Made by a program: the position numbers and the translations under genes
Notes under the pieces: generated by a model
Database searches by the model: none
Told to the model about the DNA's origin: nothing
The model's input: only the letters and a program-made list of their open reading frames with translations
Shown here: positions 45,501 through 57,000 of the stretch, piece after piece
How the letters are laid out: every line of letters starts with the position of its first letter
Position numbering within the stretch: the stretch's first letter is position 1
NCBI GenBank assembly: GCA_020698575.1
Contig: CM036242.1
Location: forward strand, 41,846,662 to 41,910,661
Length of the DNA stretch: 64,000 nt
DNA from: Bostrychus sinensis
Taxonomy: Eukaryota > Chordata > Actinopteri > Gobiiformes > Eleotridae
Direction of reading: 5' to 3'

Positions 45501-47065
45501 TCGCAGTTTAGCACCCGTCTTAGTAAATATGGCCCTTAGTGTTTTTGGACATTTGTAATCGCTGTTGAATCTGTGAAACTGCTGTAGTCACACTTCCTGG
45601 ACTGCTGTGCCGTGAGTCTGCTGTAGACAGACGTCACTAAAGTCCTGTTTCATGACCATATATGGAGTTTGGAGGGTGTTTCTTGTCTTAATCCATAGTT
45701 AATGTAAATGCCATGTTAATGATGTGAGTGGTGTTCTCAGTTACGTGCTCCACTGGGAAGAACCTGGGAGCTTAAGAACGTATCACAAATCCAACGTGGA
45801 CTTCCCTTAAGCAGTTCTTAGAAGGGCTACTTAAAAACCTTTTCTAAGAGAATTTCATGACATTTCAAACCTTACCTTCTTCGATATTTTCCCAGAGCAC
45901 TTTGACGTACCAGTCCCTATCCCAGCGGCTTTGTTCATGTTGAAAGCCCAGAGCGTGAAGCAGCTCATGTTGAATTGTACCAACTGTGAAACAGTCTGGA
46001 TAATTCAGAGACAGACTCTGAGCTCCTCCCTGACGACCAACATACGATCTACACCTGCTCAGGGATGCAGAGGAAAAAGGTAAACAAAAGTCTAGATTTG
46101 AGTCAACCACCAAAAAGAATGGCTCACCCTATCTTAGACTGAATGTACAGATAGTCCTTCTCGTCAGTTTTGGGGATGAACTGGATACAGGTTTGATAGG
46201 AGAATGAGGCCATGGTTAATTTGATCTGAATCTTTGCTAAAAATGCTGAAACAAAGAAAATGCATTACAATTACTGCCAGTTTTATACCAGTTTTATACA
46301 CACCCGTCCAATTTCTTGCTGCCCTCTCCCCAGACACTACCTCCTCCCTCTCCCTAGACACTTCATCTTTCAGTTGCCCCCTCTCCTCTCAGTGAGACAT
46401 GCTTCAGGAGGCTCTAAACACTTTTCATTGGGCTCTGACCTCTGGAGGTGGGAGGTGATGACCTCTTTGAGGCAGAGCTCTCCTCTGTTCCCTAAGTGTA
46501 TATTTGTATTCAGATTTGTGTAGTTTCCCTCCAGCACTAAATTCAGTGAAGCATTTTTTTGAGATTATTGATTCTTTGGTTTACTTACAGTAGTTGTCAT
46601 CTAAGACATAGGGGATGTAGACCTTTCCATCGCTGGACCTGGGCCATTTGCAGCCATTATTTACACACAGATCAGCATTTCTCCGAACTCGCCTGGATAC
46701 AGCAATGTCCCCATCCACTGTCATAATGTCTCCACCTGGACCCACGTGAAGTTATTTTACACAGAGATAAAAACTAACATCTTCAGTGGATCCAGAAGTG
46801 TCCTCACCCAGGTCTTTGTTGGCCAACTCCAGCGTCTCAGACACAGTCAGCTCATGCTCCTGATCTGTGGAGTTTCTCAAAATCTAAACAGAAAAAATTC
46901 AAGTTTTATATATGAAATATCAGTAAATTCAGCTGTGATTAAAACCAAGTCTAAACCAGGTTTTTTTCTATGGAAAAAAAGCGAAGTGTAACTCACTCCA
47001 GCCTCGATCCAGACTGAGAATGTGAACAGGACTACAGTACCCAGAATGCTCTTCACAGTCGTCAT
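42531..47065 (-). CDS. Six-cysteine astacin metalloprotease (c6ast; hatching-enzyme/nephrosin-like)
   Basis: A secreted zinc endopeptidase of the fish c6ast family, which includes choriolytic (hatching) enzymes and nephrosin. Coding exons on minus: 47065-46997, 46883-46808, 46735-46589, 46245-46128, 46054-45876, 43025-42944, 42696-42531. All introns are GT-AG and the phases join to 278 residues. Residues 1-22 are a signal peptide (MTTVKSILGTVVLFTFSVWI). A propeptide with GGDI (aspartate-switch-like) and RRVRR comes next, then a mature domain from about 68. The zinc site is HELLHALGFQH (166-176) followed by E177; the Met-turn is SVMHY (218-222). Cysteines at 72, 77, 117, 138, 158 and 263 give the six-cysteine pattern. 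Intron 5 carries a 1.6 kb minisatellite and a Harbinger element. Which paralogue it is cannot be told without a tree. Confidence 0.95.
43147..44758. repeat. 22-bp minisatellite, about 73 units, inside astacin intron 5
   Basis: The unit is about CACTCCTGTAGTACTC then TGTATA. Variants swap GTACTC/TTACTC and TGTATAC/TGCGTAC/TGCATAC/TGTGTAC. Blocks with the same variant order recur at exact multiples of 22 (418 and 594 bp apart), a higher-order pattern. All minus-strand frames are open because 22 is not a multiple of 3. The repeated YYRSVYRVLQECIQSTTGVY frames are not a protein. Confidence 0.97.
44938..45535 (+). mobile_element. Harbinger-type non-autonomous element, copy 1 (astacin intron 5)
   Basis: The ends GGGCCAGATTTATC and AAATATGGCCC are inverted, flanked by TTA (44935-44937, 45536-45538), the PIF/Harbinger target. 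It keeps a short frame at 45253-45456 starting MAAVIRVRRRRRNEQIRR. A 74-bp stretch present in copy 2 (59051-59722) is missing. Confidence 0.88.
45253..45456 (+). pseudogene. Harbinger transposase N-terminal exon fragment
   Basis: The frame starts MAAVIRVRRRRRNEQIRRVR and continues EFATRADLFAMTDEKIIHQH. This resembles the basic N-terminus of HARBI1-like transposases (Arg-rich, then a DxxxxxTDEKII-type helix). After about 45 residues the family similarity ends and the frame runs on to a stop at 67 residues. The catalytic DDE domain is absent. The same 67-residue frame survives in copy 2 with four substitutions, so it was present in the ancestor of both. Confidence 0.55.
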
Positions 47066-47281
47066 GGCAACACTCAACTGCTGAAACACAGAGAAGCATC
47101 TTTGAGGTATTCTTACCAATAATTTTACTGCTATTACTATTGCTCCTACTCCTACTACTACAGCTACTTGAGTGTAAGTAACATTTTCCTCCTAAATGTA
47201 CTAAATTAAAAGAAAAGTATGAACCCTGACTAACCCAGGACTAAACCAGGTCTAAACCAGGCCTAAGCAGTAGTTACTCAC

Positions 47282-47331
47282 CTGTAGTTGAAGTGGTTTG
47301 ATGCTTGTGTTGGCAGAGCTCCTCTTTTATA
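47282..47331 (-). promoter_or_regulatory. Astacin gene promoter: TATA box and spliced 5'UTR exon
   Basis: TATAAAAG at 47331-47324 (minus) precedes a leader ending ACTACAG|GTGAGT at 47282. The next exon follows the acceptor GTGTTTCAG at about 47081 and carries the ATG. The start site is inferred about 25-30 bases from TATA, near 47300. Confidence 0.75.
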
Positions 47332-47339
47332 CAGAACTG

Positions 47340-49025
47340 GGACAAAACTGTCAATGACATGGAAACTTCTGAGAAGTATCACTCATGGTTACTCAGGTTA
47401 ATGTTGCACAATATGACTCTCAAGTTCTATTTAGGGTTAAGTTAACTTTTTTGAAAAGGGCTATATATAGCCTACTTTGTGAGTGACATCCTTCTGTGGA
47501 AAAGCTGTGAAAAGAGGTGTACGGTCATAACAAATTTTTTTAATTTGCGCAACTTTGTGGCTTTGAATATAACAAAATACTCTCTTGGCACAAACAGTAT
47601 TACCCTCTGTTAAAGGGGCGACCTAAATCTCACTTTTCAGTTTGATTTTGCCTCTTTTCTTTGACTCCAGAACAAAACCATTTCATTCCCTGGCATTGCA
47701 GTAGCATTGGTTCTAGTCATTTCAGTGAGCCGGATCATTTGGCTCAGCTCAACAAAAAGAGCCGGCTTATTTGGCTCCCAAATGGCTCTTCATTTTACCA
47801 CAGATACCAGAGACAGAGACCTTTTAGATTTCAAACAAATGTAACACAGTTTTGACTAATGAGTTGCATTGTGTACTCCTATCTAACTGAAGTACATGGA
47901 CTGTGATAAATTATTCAAAAGTTGTGATGCTTTGAAACTATCCACTGTACTGACTCACTTACAGAACCACTCTACTAAAGAGAGTTTATCGAAACACCTG
48001 TATTCAAGCATAAAAATAAAAAAGGGAGATGTTGGCTTTTTGTTTTGTTTTGAACACACACACGCCTAAGAAATGCAGGGCTTTAATTACTATTAAAAAG
48101 TAAAAATGACAGCTGACCTCAAAACTCAAAAAACCTTATTATAAATATATAACCTAATAAAAAATAAATTACAGAAATATATTGTGCAAAACAGCACCAA
48201 ACAGCTTCAGGTGTCTCTCTCTGAACCAACCACCATCAACTCTCGAACTGTAACTTTGAACTTTTATTGTTCAGGGCAGACTGGTGTTGAGGAAGTGCCT
48301 CAGCTCAGAGGCTGGTCCTGTTTCCTCCAGCTTTTATTGTCTGCCCTGTTTTTGAAAAGATCCTTTAAAAAAGAAAAAAAAAAGCCGTCTCTTACCGTTC
48401 ACTTTGTACCGACTCAAGTGCGACGCAAAACGACACAGTAGTTTGAAGCAACACAATGCCAAACACAATGAAGGATAAAGAAATAAATTGAACACAAGAT
48501 ATTGTTGAATAATGATTATGGCTAATAAAAATCATACTTACTGAAAATACTTTTTAATTTGGTTATACAACTCTGTGTCAATAAGCTTTAATTATTACAA
48601 GGAGTTATGACTGTTTGACATGTTTTCGCTTGCTATTTATTATTTAATAAACAAATGTGTACAGCAGTCAGTGAAACACTTTGTACACTTTAATAATCAA
48701 ACAGAGAGCAAGTTGTCATACAAAAGCTACAATACTATGGGAGAAGTGCAATAATGTAAGCTTTCAGTTTTACTCTAATCTTTATTGCGCATAATCTGTT
48801 ATAGAAGGCAAATATGACGATATTGAGTGGAAATATAATCTGTCACTGTAGCTCCAACAGCAGCAAAATCCTTGACTGACAACCTCCCTGTCAGAAAAAC
48901 AATTATATTTTAACAACTATTTACACAAACCATAAATAGTTAAGATTATACATTTTTCTGTTAAGTAATTGTAATGTGCTTTGGTGGTCAAATTTGCTCG
49001 GGTTGACATTTCTCTGTTTGCAAGG
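47340..49025. other. Upstream of astacin; no gene recognised
   Basis: 47633-47716 is homologous to 36480-36562 upstream of the truncated copy. The two loci differ by about 285 bp inserted or lost at 47348-47632. The remainder has no recognised feature. Confidence 0.5.
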
Positions 49026-49029
49026 CCAA

Positions 49030-49321
49030 GACAAGAAAAAATAATATTATTGATAATAATCAAAACTAAATATACTAAATTTAACAAAGGAGTAATACTT
49101 TTTCTGACCAATGGATAGAAGATTGGCTGTAAGATGAGTTAAAAAAAATAATGATAGAGAGTAAAACTTAAAATTGAAAGTTTTTAGACATGAACGTCAA
49201 ATTAATTGAACAAAAAATATTAGTTATTGAAAACTTGACATTTTGAGTTGGCCCTAAAACTCAAAAATCTTGAGGGATCTTTGAGTTTTTGAGCTGTCTC
49301 AGCATTTTGTTTTTTACAGTG
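49030..49321. mobile_element. CACTGTAAAAA MITE, copy 3 (reversed)
   Basis: Right end TTTTTTACAGTG followed by TA. The interior is the reverse complement of copies at 7159 and 33420 (AAAAATCTTGAGGGATC, GAGTTGGCCCTAAAACTC). The left boundary is approximate. Confidence 0.65.
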
Positions 49322-49324
49322 TAA

Positions 49325-50255
49325 TTTTAATATAAAATGTGAAACACTAATGCAAAGATGTCCATAATTACTTTAGAAAGCCTGAAAAAAGTGTAATATT
49401 AGACCTGTAAATGTTTGGATGTAATACTTTTTGCTTGGTTAATGAACTAAGGTGGGGTAAACATTTTGTGGCTGGGGTTTGCTGTGTGGCACATAAACCA
49501 GCGACTAATAACTCACCGACTGGATACAAGAAAACGTTTAAATCTAATCTGATACTGTGCCAAAACTCATCTGCAGACGGTAAACACGCGGTCGGAGCAG
49601 AGAGGCTAAACGCTGCTTTTAAATTGGGTTTGCCTGCGATCCTGGGGCATCAGGCGTCCCGTAATAGACTGAGGTATAACCCTGCGGGCTGTGGGAGCGG
49701 CAGAGTGGTTTGCAGAGCTGTGGCGAGTGCAGGGAGAGCGTTTGTTTGTGTCTCAGCTCAGTGAAGCGGCGCTGTCCGGCACAAGCCTCCATCTCTTATC
49801 TGAGCTCCAGACACAGCAAACTCAAACCATGGCATTATAGCAAAAAAAAAAAAAAAAAAAAAAATATGTCTTTATTCTCCAAACAATATGACTGTTATAT
49901 TACTGTTATCCCAAACCTACAGTGGCCCTGAGGTGCAATGTCAAAATTGATTTTGTCCACTAGAAAAATAAAAGCAGCTGTAGATTTTTAAAATGTATTT
50001 GATAAATTTGAGGCTGTGTTTTTATTTTTAGATTAACTTTATTTGAATAGTGGAAAGTCTTAGTTTTTAGAATTTTTTTTTTTTTTTTGTGACATGCTTT
50101 TTTATTTTGAGGAGAGTTTTTTGTTTTTAGACAACTTTTATTTATTTTTTTATAACTGAGTTTTTTTTTTTTTTTAAGCTTTTTTAAAAATTAGACATTA
50201 TTTTAATGGACTCTTTAATTTTTGGAGGCAGGATTCTTTTTTGCTGTTACCAATA
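49325..50255. other. No supported gene; homopolymer runs
   Basis: 49411-49764 is an open frame of 117 codons in moderately GC-rich sequence without a recognisable domain. Poly-A (49842-49863) and poly-T (50080-50088, 50161-50176) runs follow. Confidence 0.4.
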
Positions 50256-50257
50256 CT

Positions 50258-50577
50258 ATTACCACTACTACTACTACTACTATTACTACTACTACTACTA
50301 TTACTACTATTACCACTACTACTACTACTACTATTACTACTACTACTACTACTATTACTACTATTACTACTACTATTACTACTATTACTACTACTACTAT
50401 AACTACTACTACTTCTACTACTGCTACTACTATTACTACTACTACTAGTATTACTACTGCTATTACTACTATTAGTACTACTACTACTACTACTTCTACT
50501 ACTACTACTACTATTCCTGCTACTACTACTATTACTACTACTACTATTACCACTACTAGTACTATTATTACTACTAT

Positions 50578-50644
<67 letters not shown>

Positions 50645-50658
50645 GCTACTACTACTAT
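50258..50658. repeat. Long imperfect (TAC/ACT)n trinucleotide array
   Basis: About 400 bp of ACT units with frequent ATT interruptions; the last 60 bp (50578-50642) are nearly pure. Poly-Ser, poly-Thr, poly-Tyr and Val/Ile frames through it are artefacts. Confidence 0.95.
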
Positions 50659-50662
50659 TGCT

Positions 50663-51055
50663 ATTCAATTTTCACAGTATCACAAGCATAGTCACCTCAA
50701 AGGGCTTCACAAACAGTTGATCAAAGATAAACACACAATCAGACTTAACACACAATCAACACAAACAATAACTACACTAAACAGACCCAGGACACTCCTG
50801 TCCTTAGACCCTCCTTCTCAGTAAGGAAAAACTCCCAAAAAAACCCAGCTACGGGAAAAAAGAAGAAACCTTATGGAGCCCATATTGAAGGAGAGATCCT
50901 CTCCCAGGACGGACAGGCAATGCATCTAGGACTGTTAGTCCCTTAGCTCATCTATAGGATCATAGATCAGCTCTGTAAGGATTCATCCAGACGAGAGTGG
51001 GTGAGATAGGTTGAGGAAGTCCATAGGATGCAGCAGGTGGCCTCATCCTCATACT
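50663..51055 (-). repeat. Retroposon 3' region with tail
   Basis: CACCTCAAAGGGCTTCACAA matches the tails at 9150 and 19115. It continues into CTCAGTAAGGAAAAACTCCC and CTCCCAGGACGGACAGGC, a block common near teleost retroposon ends. It is non-coding. Its tail abuts the trinucleotide array, which may have grown from it. Confidence 0.65.
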
Positions 51056-51059
51056 ACTC

Positions 51060-52200
51060 TTACTACTACTATTACTACTACTACTACCTCTTCTTCACCA
51101 AACCCAAAACCCAAGTACTCTGCCCACTTTGCCACTGAGGTAAAAGAGAAACTTATTTAAGAGACTTAAAAAATACTTCAGTAAAAGTAAAATTAACAGT
51201 TGTGTTTTCAGAAATGAATGCAAAAAGTAGAAATCATGTACTTAAATGACGTAAAGTACCTAGTTACTTTCCATTTCTGGATCCAAACAAAAATAAATAA
51301 GAAGAGCACCACTCAAACCTGCTGTCTGTTGTCAGTAAGAGTTCTTTCATCGTGTACACACAGGTAAAACAAAAAGTAGCATAGTTCCTGCCACAGCTAC
51401 AGCTTCCTTGAGAGGACAAACTATAAGCACTGCTGGAGAAGCAAACTCATAAAACTTTGTTTTGTCACATTAAGTTATTTTTATTTTAACAGTACAATTA
51501 TCATATAGCCTAAATGTGACCAAAAATGAGAAGAGACTATTAATAATGAAAACAGTGTTAAAGTAACAAGTAAACAGAAGTAATAGCACTAATATATGTA
51601 TTTTTAGTCTTACATAAAATATTTGTTAGAGCCTTTTTTACAGTAAAATCTTAATTGTAATCAATGGTGTGGAATGGATTATGTTTTTAAAGGGACATTT
51701 AAAAGTACAGTTTCGTGGGAGTAGACCGGAGCAATAGTTAATCTAAAGGAGGTTGTTTTAAGGCGATTTAATTACACTCTGGCAGAGCGTCTGTGCATTT
51801 ACATAAAGTGAAACTGCTTCTCCCTCTGGGCTCTGGTTCTTCTTTGGAAAGTAAAAAATAAAAAAATAAAAAATCCACTTTTCAGCTGCTCACACACAGA
51901 AGGTGATTACTTACTGCTAATTTCTCTCTGTTAAATGTTTTAGTGAGGATTTGTGCGGTGTGGTGTTTAGTGTAGACACATGCTGTTAGAAAACTGCTCT
52001 CCCTCTCTGGAGGTCTGTAGTGGGCCCATATAGCATATCGCCATTACAGTTTATTTTTTGGTGCAATACTTTTTACTGTCAAAGCTAATTTAATAAACTA
52101 ATAAAGCCAACACCCCTAGATACACATTGTGAAAGAGGCAGCAGCAAGTGAACATTTTGTCCTCAGAGTTGATGTGTTAGATGCAGATAAAACGGGTAAA
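51060..52200. other. Repeat scraps and unassigned sequence
   Basis: AAGTA-rich sequence of the hAT-like family lies at about 51110-51290. A short (TAC)n lies at 51052-51088. Nothing else is recognised. Confidence 0.45.
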
Positions 52201-52211
52201 TGTGAGGATTT

Positions 52212-52624
52212 TAGGGCTGCATGATATGGACATGTGATATTCGATAACTATGTTGAAAATTGCAATAACGATATTATTGCAATATTTGAAAATAGAGCAT
52301 ACTTTTTAAACATAGTAAGTTAAATTAAGTTCCTGTAAGTCAAAACAGTGACAAAATCAAAACTTAACACAGACTAAACCAGGAATAAAACAAGGCTAGC
52401 TGTGACTAAATTGATTAAATTACCACTAAAACTGGACTTTTTAATTTTTTTTTAGTCACAACACATGTTCTTTTAAGGCTCTGGTGGAAAATGATTCTTC
52501 AGTGTAAATCTCTGTCAGATGGAAGACCACAGTGTTATTGTGATATATTTAGATTCTTGCGATATGGATATTGCGTTTGCTGATATTGTGATAACAATAA
52601 TTTTGCATATATCATGCAGCCCTG
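52212..52624. mobile_element. hAT MITE with perfect 8-bp target duplication
   Basis: The ends TAGGGCTGCATGATAT and ATATCATGCAGCCCTG are inverted, flanked by GAGGATTT (52204-52211 and 52625-52632). The interior has GATATTG/CAATATC-rich sequence and no frame. Length is 413 bp. Confidence 0.92.
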
Positions 52625-52679
52625 GAGGATTTGAGTTTGACAGTGACCAAATTGTGATTACTAGACAACTGTGTCAAAT

Positions 52680-54100
52680 CTTGCAGTAGTGGACAGCAGA
52701 TACTTTTACTCAAGTAATTTACTTTACTTTATGGGGGAAAAGTATCTTCTGAGTACATTTTGTAGAACATACTCTTACTTTTACTTGAGTACAACTTTTG
52801 AGTACGTTGACCGCCATCGAAATCTTTTGAGACGAGCTCCTGCTGCTGAAGAAGGTAACACTGGCTCTCACAGAAAGGCGTGAGCATAGTCAGCGCATCT
52901 CAGATTGTTGTGTATGGGACTGCATATTACAGTTCAGGTTAGTAGGTCTATGTCATCGGATGAGCGCTTCTTTTGGAGCAGCGACACTAATTACGGTTGC
53001 GCGGTGTTTTCATTCACTGTTCCGCAGATTTTGGGTGGTTTTAAAATTGCTGCTGGGTGGATTTTGACTTTCAGACCTGGCAACCCTGTGCCCTCCCCAT
53101 GACAGAATGGCCTCCACAGTGAAACGTTTTAAGATCCACTTTTATTCCTCTGGCTTTTAACTCGGCATGAGTTGTGTGCAGGGCTTAATTTGTAAATCAA
53201 ACGATGCCGGAATAAAAATTGGGCTTTGACCTGGGAGTCCACAAGGCCAACACTGATACCGGAACATACACACAACACAATGCTTAGGCGCACACAAATG
53301 CCAAAATAGCAAGCAACTGTTCATTTATACTCAATTTTATATTATATTTTAACATATTTGTTAACATTATTGTACATTATATCATTTCACTTCAGTGTAA
53401 TGTGTCAGTGTACATTTGTTTGATTGCTCAGCTGATCGAGGAATCAGCTGCTACGCATAATTACTGCGCTTTTGTAGACTTGCTCTGTCATAGACCTACT
53501 GTGTGGCCACCAGTCTGAAGCAAGAACACATTCATGCAGCTGTGGTCTGTAAAAACAAAGTCTAGACTAGGAAATGGAGCACACAGCAGCAGTAAGCTTT
53601 CATGTCTCTCCTTTTGCTTTCGCTTCTTTTTAGTGACTGCCATGGAGCGCAGTCTTCTCTGAGCAATGGTGTTTCACGGCTCCAGGCTCTGTTACCCTCA
53701 GTGCGTTAGCTCGAGCTTACAGATGCATTTGAACAAACAAAAAAGAACAAACTGCTGTGGATCTATGTCCCGTGCGCACAGGGGATATAATGGAGGAATA
53801 AAAAGCACACATCGAGGGCGCGTGGCGTAAGGTTTCGCTGCGTAACTATGGCTATGGAACAGTGACACTGGCGTTTAACTGGCCCTGGGTCTCATCCTGT
53901 GACCCACGGTCAGTGCGGAAGCTCTAGCTTCATATGCATTTGAGTAAAAGAACAAACTGACATGGCACTGCCATGTCCCGTGCACTCTCGGGCACAGTGC
54001 GGAAATAACGCGGCACATCCAAAGCACATCACGTAGGTCCCCTCCGCATAACCAAAGTCAGGACAAACCTCAACAGATTTACTGTCTCCTGGCTGTAAGC
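52680..54100. other. Unassigned region, no gene recognised
   Basis: It starts with an AAGTA-rich hAT-like fragment (52680-52820). Sequence at 53500-54060 is less AT-rich and could be unique, but its frames have no recognisable features. Confidence 0.4.
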
Positions 54101-54480
54101 AAACACATTGTCAAGTGCCAGGAACCAAAGGAGGGAACGGATCCAAAGATGCGGACTCAAATGAACTTTATGATACTCACAGCGAAGACAAGAACACAGG
54201 GGTACACGAAAAACACGACCATTCCAGACAATACTCAACAGAACTTAACATTCTCAACAAACACAATGAACTGACCAAAACTAGAGGAGGACACAGGACA
54301 TAAATACACAAAGGAATGAGGCACAGGTGAAACACATTAAGGCGGGGCAGGCAATCACACAAGCGGGAAACACAAGAGGCAGGAAGTAAGCCAGAAAAAC
54401 ATGGAAACTAACTGGGAATACAAAATAAAACAAGGGAAACAAACACAGAAAACAAGACAAAGACATGGGACATGACACAC
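54100..54480. repeat. Purine-rich dispersed repeat
   Basis: Phrases such as GGATCCAAAGATGCGGACTC, ATGAGGCACAGGTGAAACAC and GACAAAGACATGGGACATGA are typical of a widespread fish interspersed repeat that I recall but cannot name. Strong A/G strand skew. No coding. Confidence 0.45.
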
Positions 54481-55116
54481 ATTACTTTTGACTTAAAGAG
54501 CAGCAGTCAGTTGTAGCTGCACTCGCGTTTGTAAAAACACAGCCTTCTATGGCTCTGTGCAGCTTTGTGGATGCAGCAGGGATTGGGCGGGGGACATCTC
54601 AAGGTACACACAGTGCGTACTGCTGTACACCTGCAGACACCACTGGTGATAACAGTGGTGAACAGATCTTTCAGTCTGACATGAAGGTCTTTCCCACTGG
54701 ATTCCCTGTACACTCTATAGACACGAATTACAGCACGGGGACAGTCTGTGTTGAAGCGCTCACGCGGAAATGAAGCGTGGCTTTTATGTCAAAACATTGC
54801 ATTTCTGTGTAATTACACCTCCGACCTTCAACACAGGTTTAGGAGGTCAAAAGAGTCAAATGTAGTCAACACTTTGTTCTGAGTTGTGTCCTAGCTGCTG
54901 GATCCAACTGCGTCACAATAAGGGAGTTTCCGGATCCTGTTCCGGCAAGATCCAGCTCAAATTAAGTCCTGGTTGTGTGGTTCTGTGAAGTGTATTGCTC
55001 TTATTTGATTTGACTAGTTTTCATTATTTTATTGGGAACTAGTGAAGTTAAACAGAGCATTTATTCATTTGTTTTATTATCTTATGCAGCACTTTGGCAA
55101 CTGTCTGTGTTTGTAA

Positions 55117-55817
55117 AGGCCTCGATACAACAAGGTGACTCCCAGACTGCCACCGAAAAGACGGAGCGACAGCTCGTCTCTTCCCGTCTCCTCTCGTTCC
55201 CTCCCGTTTCCTCACGTCAGATGACCTTTTTCCCTCTTCATACACCGAAGCGACAACTGACCTAAAGACCGTGTCTTGCGCATGCGCGTGATGTAATTAT
55301 CCCCCCCCAAAGCGGCAGATGGCGCTAGCCAGTGAACAAAGATAAACGGAAGTGACACAATGTTTGCGGAGTACATATGCATGTAGCGCGCCTTGGTCTG
55401 CCACTGTTCACAGCTTGTTTGAACATTTGAGAAGCGTGATAATGGCCGGTTTGGACATTGTTTTGTGTGGATTAGGTGCCGCTGCTCTGTTCCTTGAAGA
55501 AGATAACTTTCCGCACGGAATTGCGAAAAATGCAAAAGTGGTGACAGTACGCTGCCACAGCGGTTTTCACCTCTCATCACTCTGTCACTTCCGCTAAAAT
55601 TCCCGTGAGCTGATTGGCGCGGCAGCTGTAGTGCTAGGCCTATCAGAGTGCTTCATGTCAAACAAGGCCAATGGAGAGAAAACTAGTCAGACGGCCTCCG
55701 TACTGGAGCGATGGGGGCCGATGGTGCATACAGATCAAAAGGACGGAAATGAGCGATGTGGAAGAACCGTTAAGACAGCTTCAGATGGGCGATCGTCGCC
55801 TTGGTGTATGGACGCCT
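55117..55817 (+). mobile_element. Harbinger-type element, second family, with a retained start exon
   Basis: The ends AGGCCTCGATACAACAAGG and CCTTGGTGTATGGACGCCT are inverted with three mismatches, flanked by TAA (55114-55116 and 55818-55820). 701 bp. An ATG frame of 51 codons lies inside at 55442-55597. It has no transposase core, so it depends on an enzyme in trans. Confidence 0.8.
55442..55597 (+). other. 51-codon frame in the Harbinger-type element
   Basis: The frame opens MAGLDIVLCGLGAAALFLEE and ends SSLCHF-R, with no recognised domain. Its place just inside the left half, with a TIR and TAA duplication around it, suggests a leftover first exon of a Harbinger gene (transposase or Myb-like partner). 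It may equally be chance. No evidence that it is translated. Confidence 0.35.
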
Positions 55818-55929
55818 TAAAATGTGCTATAGGAATAAAATGGTTTGGATTGGATTCAAACAAAAGTATCTGCCAGCATGATAAGTGGAATTTTCTTACC
55901 CCACTGGTGGCTTGTTCTTTTATTTGACC

Positions 55930-56155
55930 TTTATTTAATCAGGAGAGTCCCACTGAGATTCAGAATCACTTTTGCAGGGGAGTCCTGCCCCCATGGGGGA
56001 CCTATTGTACAGGTTTTTAGTGGTAGGAGAAGCCGGAGGAAACCTACGCAGACAGGGGGTGAACATACAAACTCCACACAGAAAGGTGAATTGAATCCAG
56101 TCCCTTCTTGTTGCGAGGCAGTGCTAACCACTAAGCCATCGTGCAGCCACCTTGC
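55930..56155 (-). repeat. SINE-like copy, minus strand
   Basis: Read on minus, GGCTGCACGATGGCTTAGTG and a box B-like region are followed by TGTGTGGAGTTTGTATGTTC and TTTCCTCCGGCTTCTCC, the body of the family at 32039. The 3' part is missing. Confidence 0.65.
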
Positions 56156-56649
56156 TTGAAATAGGTAAAAAGGCTTAAAACAAGTCAAATATTCTAGCCT
56201 ATTAGTAAATAAATACTCAAATCAAAATGCCAATAATGATTGTTTGAAATGTAAGCCCCAAGCTGCAGGTCAGCATGCTCCTGGCCTGCTCGCTAATGGA
56301 TTTTTTTGGTTTATTTTAAAGCTGTATTTGTGGAATCTCACCCCTCATTTATCTGCTCTCTAAACAGTGCAGTGGTCCCGTTAAATATGTGCATCTAAAA
56401 GTATGAGCCGTCCCGTCTGGCCTCCCCCAGTGCGTGGCTGTGAAATGAGAGGACGATAGCAGAGGTGACACAGGGATCATCTGGTCCCACTTCCTCCCCC
56501 TCTGTCCCAACACCTCGACCCCAGTTCGCAGCTCCACAGACGGGGGACGTTTCGTTTTGACGGAAGCCCCGCTGCCGCTCAGCTCGCAGCCACAGACTAA
56601 ATTTATTTTAATTTTTTTTTCTCTCTCACAAACGACAATGCTCATACGC

Positions 56650-57000
56650 TGTAAAAAATAAATAAATAAAATAAAAAATAAAAATGCTACAAAAACTCAA
56701 AAAGTCAAAGCAACAGGATCCCTCAAGATTTTTGAGTTTTGGGGCCAACTGTGGGCCAAGTTTTCAACAACAAATATTATTTGTTCCCCTATTTTGACAT
56801 TAATATGTATAAAACTCAATTTTAAGTTTTACTCCCTGTCATTATTTTTATTTAACTCATCTTTCAGCCAACTGACTAGCCATTGTTCTGAAAAGTTTTA
56901 TTCTTTTGTTAAATTTTGTATATTTTGTTTTGATTATTATCAGTAATAGGCTAATACTTAATCTGAACAATGGATACTAAGTTGATAGTAAGTCTAAACT
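56650..57000. mobile_element. CACTGTAAAAA MITE, copy 4
   Basis: Left end CGCTGTAAAAAATAAATAAA. The interior has GGATCCCTCAAGATTTTTGA and TTGAGTTTTGGGGCC as in copies 1-3. The right end runs into the AACCAGG array. Confidence 0.6.

Noticed and set aside
49411..49764. 117-codon plus-strand frame as a gene
   Set aside because: No recognisable features or homologous motif; composition similar to surroundings and no splice or promoter signal I could defend.
50198..50824. Poly-Ser, poly-Thr, poly-Tyr and Val/Ile frames
   Set aside because: Readings of the imperfect (TAC)n array on both strands.
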